This document shows positions 49,501 to 58,500 of a stretch of 64,000 nucleotides of DNA, piece after piece; positions within the stretch are counted from its first letter, which is position 1; every line of letters starts with the position of its first letter. The stretch lies in the NCBI GenBank assembly GCA_034509735.1, contig JACGWO010000003.1, forward strand, positions 38,610,873-38,674,872, read 5' to 3'. The position numbers were made by a program, and so were the translations under genes. The notes below the pieces were generated by a model. It was given only the letters and a program-made list of their open reading frames with translations, was not told where the DNA came from and did no database searches. Source of the stretch: Sesamum alatum (Eukaryota > Streptophyta > Magnoliopsida > Lamiales > Pedaliaceae).

Positions 49501-52500
49501 GCTATCCGCCCTCGCTTATGTCGCTCCTGCGGCGCAAGCCAGTTTTCCCCCCTCGTTGTGCCTCCCACTCGAACTCCTTCTTGGATCTGCTGGTGACACT
49601 GTTGTAATCTCACTAAAGATGACACGGTTAGCATTACGTCCCATTGTTCTCACTGTGACTCTTCCAGCTTGCCTCGAGTCTCTTCCTACTGGGCGTACCG
49701 AGATAACCCTCACAACTCCAGCAGTTGGGAGGTTGTCCTTGCTAGCTCGTTTCGCTTCCTGCTTTATTTCCGCGAGCCATGTGCATGCCTCCAAAAGCAG
49801 TTTCCTGGAGCTCTTTTTTCCTTTTGCCCCACGAATTCTTGTAAGTAACCTTTTCGGATCAACTCCTCGACCTCATCGTTCAAGCGGTGGCATTTCTCCA
49901 TGATGTGGCCTCGATCCCAACCCTTCTCGCTTGGCTGCCTCGAGCGTTTGAGTTTGCGAGGCGTTCCGAGGGGTGTATTGAGGCAAATTCCCTGGGAGCA
50001 CATGTCTTCCTTCTGTCCTAAGGGGAACCCCTTTCTCCTCCTCAGCGGCCCTCTATTTTAATGGATTTGTTGGTCACGGAACTGCTAGCTCCTCAATTCT
50101 TATATACTTCTCGGCTCTTAACAATAACTCCTCTTGTGAGGAGTGGGGTTTTTCCAGCAATCAACTCCTTGAATCGACCTCTCCTTAGATTCTGATGCAT
50201 GATGCTTGCCAAAAGTTCTGGGTTTACGTGGGGGACTTCCAAAATAGTCTCCAAGACAGTCTCCGTTCTCTTGCTGCATGATGTTGCATGTACGTACTCC
50301 CTCAGGCTCTCGTTCTCTTACTGGATTATTGTAAACAAGTACGATGCGGTTCTGGGACATCGCCTATTAATCGCGAAGTGGTGTAAGAAACACTGGGAAA
50401 ACTGCTCGAATGACTCGATGGTTCCCGAGGGTAGCTAGTTAAACCACGCCATCACCTTTCTCGAGAGGGTAGCCCAAAACAATTTGCAATAAACCGCGTC
50501 GCTAATGTCTAACAAATCAGCTCTGGCCAGGAAACAGTCCAAGTGGTCTTGGGGATCCCCCACTCCGTCGAACTCGATGAGGCTTGGGATCTTGATCCCC
50601 GGATGAATTGCTTCCGTTAAAATGCGAGGGGCGAACGGACTCCGACGCGGGGGTGCTACTACCAAGGGTCGCGCTGGGCACCCATGGGGCCCCAAGGGAT
50701 TCGAGAACTTAGGTGGAGGAGGCATATGGCTTCCTATCTCTTGATACACTGCTTCCTGCACTGGTGGTACCTGCGGAGGGGGGAAATAGCTGTCTTTTCA
50801 TCCTCCCCGGGGAGGAGGTGGGAAGTAGTCCTCTTCGCCTACGCATCTTCGAGGAGGATAAGGGTAATAGTTGTCCTCCAGCTGCGTGGCCCTGCTGTTG
50901 ACTTCCTCATCGCAGTTCAAACCTTCGTGGGCGTCCCCGGGCCTTTGCTCGTGACCCTCGGGGGCCAAAGGAGTGTCTTGGCCTCTGCGAGGATTGCGAG
51001 GGGGTCGTGGGGGTAATGCGTGTCCTGTTATGAATTGGGCCACCGCCTTCTTTGCTGCTTCGACAGACGCATCTTCCACTAACTGGCGAAGTGCCTCTGG
51101 AGTCATCTGAATGACTGGGGGCGAATGTGGAGCCTCGACTTCTTCCTGCCTCTCGTTCTGAAGGTCATGAGCGGGCAGATTCTTCGGGACGTGATCTTGC
51201 ACGTGACTCTCTCCTTCTCTTTCGTGTTCTTCTTACCCCCCATTCTCGTTCCTGACTCTTGACTAGGTGCTCATTCTCAATGCTCAGATCAGGTTCCCAC
51301 AGACGGCGCCAAACTGATGGGGTGAAAATTGAGAAGCGTGTGATCAAAACACAATTACATAAAACGATGTCGCGAGTCAAGAAACTTGAGAACTCTTCTC
51401 AAGAATTTATTTCTCAAATTAGGAATGAAGTACCTTTACAATGAATTACTATGCTACCCTTCAACCGCTTCTAATTTAAAGGTTGTAATTTAATCTACGG
51501 GGGACCTTGGTAATTTGGCATCTCTTCACTAACCACTAACCTTAACTACCTCTAATGGCATTTCCATAAATACGTTTACATTTGAGGGTATTTTGGTAAT
51601 TTGCTTGGTCTAGTATTTTCTAGCACTATCAATTAGCAACAATAGAAATTCTTTATAAATTAGTAAAAGTCCTTGCTAATTTAATTATTAACAAATTTAA
51701 CAATAAAAATATTTACTTTATAGTTAGTTCGTCGCTGATTTTAGTATCAAAATTTTTTGTTGCTGATTTTGCTTCTTTAGTAAAATTTTGGAGGAAGCTT
51801 TTCAATTTTTTTCCTAAGCCAACTACAAGTTTTTTCAACAGTAAAATTTCTTTCTAGTTATAGAAAGAAAATATTCCATTTTTAATATTAATTTTGAAAT
51901 CACAATAAGTTAAAATTCTTACACCTGGCTGAATTTATTACTAATTACCAGCAAGTCTACTCTTCTATCTAAATTTTTCAGCTATTGGCATAATTTCTGG
52001 GCAAAATTATTTAAAAATTGTAAAATAAATAAAAAATTACGAAAATACCGTAATTTAAAATTATTTATAAATTTATGTAAAACCGCTGAAAATTTCAGCG
52101 GTTTTTAAACTAAAAAAAAAAATAAAATAAAAAGCGGTGTCAGAACCGCTGACAGTGTCAGCGGTTCTGACACTGCATAGAACCGCTGAATTTTTCAGCG
52201 GTTCTGAGGAGGATGGGACGCATTGCATGCGTCCGCATGCATGCGTCCATCCATGGCACTTTAGCGTCGATGGGATGCATGCATGCAGATGCATGCATGC
52301 ATCCCATCTGAATTCTTTTCAGACTGAGAACTTGTTTTTCAGCGGTTCTCATGCATCGTATTTATATAAAACTGCTATGTATAAAAGCGTTTTTGCATCT
52401 ATAAATACCACTGCTTTCAGTTCACATGAGTTTGAAACAATATCCTAATCGAAAATTCTACAAAAGGGCACGTTTTAAGACTACATCGGAGGAAATTTTC

Positions 52501-55500
52501 TGCAACCAAAATTGTAAGTTTTCTATTCTAAAATTATGTTTTATTATATATTTGTTTGTTTTCGTTATAATATTATTAATAATATTATTTTTTATGCATA
52601 TGGTATTTTGATGTGAAGATATGGCGGAGCAAAACAATATTGACATTATTATATATTTTGGAGGTCAACGAATTGATTCATATGATTGTGTGAGTTATGA
52701 TCGACCTCCAATGAGATTTATGAAAATTTCTCGTAGCACTAAATTTGCTGAACTTGAATCACTTATGTATGAAGAACTTGGGCTCCGTATGAATGATTTT
52801 CAGTTACAAATATATTTTAAATACACAACATATAGTGCTGATAGAAGACGGGAGATGGCATTGCCGATTAAGACGGATCGAGATGTGCAATTTTTTTTCA
52901 ATCCGTTGAATGGATATGTTACGGTAGAAAGTTTGTTGAAGCAGAGAAAGTCTATCATAATATTGATAATATTGTATTGGATGACCCTTTTGCTGGTGAT
53001 TATGGAACATACATGTCAATTTTAACACAAGATGAGGCCTGTTTGCCAGCAGTAACTCAAGAGATGGGAAGATTTGGGATAAATGAAGATTTTGCAGGGC
53101 CTTCTACGTACAACCAACAAGATGATGAGTATGTTAATATGGAGCCTGAAGCCGATAGTTTTTTAAATGAAGATCCGGTGAACTCTGAACCAGATGAGGT
53201 TGAGGAAGAGGCTGAAAATAATTTGAATCCTGATAATGACGATGAAGTCAGCATCCAATTATGCTGGAAGTGCTTGGAAGTATTGCTGATGGGGTGACAA
53301 GCCAACAAGTACACGGAATTTGATTTGAACATGCCAGCCACATCAGAGCCTCCTTCTCTATATCCAGTGATCCCATTTTTTCAGTACAACACATCCAGAG
53401 GTACCTGTTGACTCGGTGGATATCCCTACTGGTGGGGTAACTTGTACGACCCGAGCACTGGAGAGCTCGCATTAGGAATGGTGTTCAAGAGCAAAGACCA
53501 CTTGAAAGCTAGTGTTCAAGATTTTTCTGTGCGTTGTGCGAGACGAGAATACCGTGTGCTCGAGAGTCATCCAAAATTATGGAAGGTCGTGTGCAAATAT
53601 GATGCAGAGACTGGATGTGATTGGATGCTACGAGCTATCTACAAGTCCAATATGGGGTTATTCAAGATTACCAGGTACGTGGGACCGCGTACCTGCTTGA
53701 TGAATGAGATTTCTGTAGATCATCGTAACTTAGGTAAGAGTATGATTGCAACACATTTGCTTGGTATGGTTCGTCAAGACCCATCATATGACATCAAGTA
53801 TGTCCAGCAAAATGTGAAAGATCGATTCGGGTTCGAAATCTCTTATCATAAGGCTTGGCAGGCTTTGAAGGCGGCTAGGGAACAGGTATATGGAACTTGG
53901 GAAAGCTCTGTACAAAAATTGCCTCGATACATGGCTGCATTACAGAAATGGAACCCCGGGACAGTTGTAGAGTGGTTGCATTTGGACACTGACAGGCCTG
54001 GGCTGAAAATGTTGCACTATGTGTTTTGGGCTTTCAGACCGTGTATAGAAGGATTTCGTTATTGTCGTAACGTTATAAGTGTAGACGGAACTCATCTGTA
54101 CACGAGGTACAAACACAAGCTATTAGTGGCAGTCACAATGGATGCAAATCAACAAGTCCTCCCATTAGCCTTCGCACTGGTTGATGAAGAATCACTAGCA
54201 TCCTGGCGATGGTTCCTTGAAATGCTTTCCAAGCATCTACTACGCGGTGAGGATCGAATTTGTCTAATTTCTGATCGACACAGCGGACTGATTAAAGGAG
54301 TAGATGCAGTGCCAGCCTTTAAGTTTCCCCGTGGAGTTCATCGATTTTGTTTGCGGCATGTGTGCTCAAACTTTAATAACAAGTTCAACAATGTTCAACT
54401 TAAGGATCTCTGCTGGAAGGCGGGTTCTGAGCAGAATGTGTGCAAGTTTGAGCGGGTTCTGGAAGAAATAAAAGAATTGAATGAAGGAGCTTATAATTGG
54501 CTTGGAAGGATTGACAAAACTCAGTGGACGCTAGCGCATGATGGTGGATGGCGCACAGGCATCCTAACAACGAATATGTCAGAGTGTATAAATGGAGTGT
54601 TGAAAGGTGCCAGACGACTACCGATAATGGCTATTGTGCAAATAACATTTTCCCGTTCAGTGCAATACTTCCTAGAGCGCACAACACGTTGTCACCGGAT
54701 GATGAATGACAATCAACAATGGGCTGATTATGCATACAGATTATTTGAGGCGCGACAGACTGAGGCAGTACACCACATTGTACAGAAATTTGATTATACT
54801 CAGCAATCTGCCTCGGTACTTACATTGAGCTTGACCGGTGCCGGGACTCATACGTATGTTGTCAAGTTGAAGCACCAACAGTGTTCGTGTGGCAGGTGGG
54901 GAAGTAATGGCATTCCTTGTTCCCATGCAATACAGGCATGTCGGCATTTTGGGGTAAATGCATCCAACTTTGTGCCATATTATTATAGTATTCAGTCATA
55001 CAAGAACACTTACTGCGGGAGGTTTGAGCCATTATGGGGGGAGGAGTACTGGGATCCTCAGCCATTTCATCTTGTGCACAACCCTATGTTGCGTACCCGT
55101 AGAGGCCCAGGTCGTCATGTTACAACTCGTATTCAGAACGAAATGGATAGACCACAGACTCGTGCACGCCAGCAGTACCGGGCACGTGAAGGAAATTCAA
55201 ATAATTAGAATATTTACTATGCATGTAATGATGTAATATTTGAAAACCTTTGGTGGATGTAATAAATGTTTATTTGCATAAATATATTTGCATTACATTA
55301 CAATATTTACTACATCAGTCTGTTTCATATCACTAGTAATGACCCCCTGTGCCACATCCTCGACGTCGCCTATTTCGTCTCGGGACGTCTTGTCTCATCT
55401 CAATCGGAGTGCTCAAATCAAGGTCGTCAAATGGAATTGGTGATACTTGATAATGCGGGCGCATACCCGGATCATGTGTAGATGGACCTGCAAAATCTGG

Positions 55501-58500
55501 AGTATATGCAGTGGATGGAGTATTCGTCGGATCATGTGCAGTAGATGGTCCTGCTACGTTCGTCGGCGGATGTGAAGTAGATGGTCCTGCTACGTTCGTC
55601 AGATCATATGTGCTGGTAGGACCTACACGCACACCAGGATAACGTGAACGTGAAAAATTCAAAATCTCCTGATAAACTTCACGATGTCGAACCCTCATAT
55701 CTAACAATGCCTGATAATCTGTCCCGACATTATCACTATCAAGTGATAGTTGTTCCATTCTGTCCGCCTGCAAACATAATTTAGTTTAGAATATACTTAT
55801 CGTGCATTGAATTTAGAATATACAGGGAATTATTTGCTTACCACATATTCCCAGTCCCTTGGGTTTACAGACTGATATCCGTGAGCATCTGCCACTGTCC
55901 CTACGTGCGATATCTGAATGCGGGTGATTTGGTGATACCAATTCATATAATCCGGGACAGTACCACGACTATTGTCGATATAAGGCCTCAGTACAACCAT
56001 TGATTGCACGTTGTTCCATTGTGCAATATAATCACTATGAAACAATGCCCAATTTTCCCCGTGGCGTCCTCTCCTATCAAGTGAATGCAATCGTCTTTCA
56101 CTGTGAAGTGGGTTTGGGGGAATATCTTGTACCATGCCAAACTGACGTAACACCCGTTCTGGGTGGTGCATCTCCACAATGGCATAATGAATCAATGGAC
56201 ATTTTATGTTCCATGGTGTATTGTATGCATAAAGAGGCAGTGAAGTCACATCATCCGCGTTATTATCGTATGGTATCCAAGCAAACTACATGATTATATA
56301 ATTACATCAATATAATGAAACATATATAGTACGAAACATAATATATTTAAACAACAACAGTCCGCCTACCTCATTCTCTTTCATTAAGTCCAATATATTT
56401 CTGATAATACGCAATGCATTGGAAGCCGTGTGTGTTCGGGACACATGATACGACCACCTACAAACACGAAAATAAGTTAGATTTAAATTAAATTTAGAAG
56501 TCATTTTTTGCTAGTATAGGTATAATTCAAGTGCATACCGTGCAGCATATGGAGGTATAGGCAAGACGTTCTCATCGTCAATTATAGTAGGTTGCAAATC
56601 TAAAATCTCGGTGGAGCGAATCGGGGCGAGGGTTGTAATGCGAGACCATGCCCAAAATTGTAATAATTGCATTGGCCACCTATGTTCGTTTTTCCTCTTT
56701 GTGAGGCTGTGCACAACTCTCTGTACATATAAAGCCAACACTGCTGTACCCCAATTTGAGATACCACCTTCACTAAGGTCCTCCATATGACGTAAATATA
56801 ATAATGAGACAGTGTTGCCCGTAGCATCAGGACACAATACACCACCAATAAGGCACAAAGCTATTACTCGTGCCTCTTGAAATACTTCTTCCATAGGGCT
56901 ATCATCGTCACTCGTGTTCAAAATTAACCAATCATGTAATACACTTAATTTCAATCGAGAAAATTTAAATGCATTATCATCCGGAAGAAAACCCAACCAT
57001 TGGTAGCAATAATTTTGCCATTGTGGAATAGTCCACTTTGTATCTACTCCTGTAATAATATTACCTTCCACAGGAAGTTTCCACATGATTGCGATGTCTT
57101 GAAGAGTGACAGTCGCCTCACCAATCGTGAAATGAAAAGTATGAGTCTCGGGTCGCCATCTCTCGACTAACGCAGTAATAAGGTGTGCGTCAATCTCAAC
57201 GTGACCACACTGAAAAACTCCTAAAAAACCCATATTTTCTAATACCTGTAGAACACGTACGTGGCGTGGCACTAGTTTGAGATTTCGAAAAAAAGAAGTA
57301 TCACCACGTCGAACATGTAATGTTGTGTCGGGGTCTCGGAGCACATCTTCAGAACGATGATTTGCTTGTCCATACAACACACTAGAATTACGTGGCCCAA
57401 AATTAGCCATAATTCTACAAAAAAAAAAATTTCTGAATATTTGAGATTTAGGTTGTGGTCCTCCCTTAAAGGTTCACCCCTTATTTATAAGGGGTGAACC
57501 TCTCACCCCTGCAAGGAGGAGTTCACGGGTGAACTCCATGTTCACCCGTGAACGTTACATATGGATGGACGCATGCATGCGTCCCATCCTGCTTAGAACC
57601 GCTGAAAAATTCAGCGGTTCTAAGCGGTGTCAGAACCGCTGACACTGTCAGCGGTTCTGACACCGCTTTTTATTTTATTTTATTTTTAATTTAAAAACCG
57701 CTGAAATTTTCAGCGGTTTTACATAAATTTATAAATAATTTTAAATTACGGTATTTTCGTAATTTTTTATTTATTTTACAATTTTTAAATAATTTTGCCT
57801 AATTTCTGGTAGTGTTATAGTTGGACTAAACTTCTGTTATTGTTGGGGAAGTTTGTTACTTTTATAGTGTTTCATTATTATATTTAAGTTGACAATTTTA
57901 GTCCTATAAATTTTTGGTCCTCATCCACTTTTTCGTTTGTTTTTTAAAATTTTTTTGTTTGAGGAAAAATTCAATTTTTATTAGAGAAGAGAGAAATCTC
58001 CTTTCATTGCCCTAATTTCCTTGAAATTTATTTTTTTTCCCTCAAAATAGTTATATTCCCCTTTCCCCCCAAAGTGTTGCTAAGTTGGAAAATGCATTAA
58101 TTTTTCCTCCAAGAAAAAATACTTAAAATGGCCACGTATTGTTCATGTGGCCGACACCGTTAAAAACAAAAGAAAAAGTGGATGAGGACCAAAAATGCGA
58201 ATTTTTGTAACTTATGGGATCAAAAATGCCAATCCCGTAATGAATGGGACCAAAAGTGAAACGGGCCTAACATATGGGACCAAAAATGTTATTTCCCCTA
58301 TATAGAGGTAAATATACCTTTTACGTTGAGTTCATGATATTATTTATATTTTTGTCATTGAAACATTAGTATTATACATTATATTTTCAAACAAATTGAT
58401 AATAATTATTTTAATTGATAAGAAAATTATTTAATTCTAATATTTGTAACACACGTTCTAAATTTAATTGGCACTATTGGATAATAAAATATTCCCCAAA

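Larger units (their letters stand above)
46048..51639 (-). mobile_element. Defective Ty3-gypsy (Tat-like) LTR retrotransposon in intron 4
   Basis: LTRs at 46056-46415 (3' LTR) and 51318-51631 (5' LTR), bounded TG...CA, are flanked by ATTAGCAA on both sides (46048-46055 and 51632-51639). Next to the 5' LTR on the minus strand is the primer-site sequence TTTGGCGCCGTCTGTGGGAA; a G-rich polypurine tract (GGAAGTTGGGGGGC) abuts the 3' LTR. Gag-like sequence is at 51202-50798 (MTPEALRQLVEDA) and 50761-50435 (IPSLIEFDGVGDPQDHLDCF), then broken pieces to about 49520 including a protease-side motif (PTAGVVRVI). RNase H-like (RALRRKLNEFALEQIPRS) and integrase-like (LWPTMCKDAWN; SHSGR-type linker; AYRTTPR) fragments lie at about 49634-48440. 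The reverse-transcriptase core is not found. The 3' region is full of tandem repeats, as in Tat-lineage elements. Confidence 0.85.
51991..57808 (+). mobile_element. Two-gene Mutator-like element (MULE) in intron 4
   Basis: The element body is 52000-57799 (5.8 kb), flanked by a perfect 9-bp duplication TAATTTCTG (51991-51999 and 57800-57808), the Mutator hallmark. The terminal inverted repeats of about 235 bp start GGCAAAATTATTTAAAAATT and are nearly identical by eye, which points to a fairly young insertion. Inside are a MURA-type transposase gene (plus) and a plant-mobile-domain gene (minus), converging tail to tail as in maize MuDR. Both lie between subterminal palindromes. The element sits in the same orientation as the host gene with respect to its transposase. 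Confidence 0.93.
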
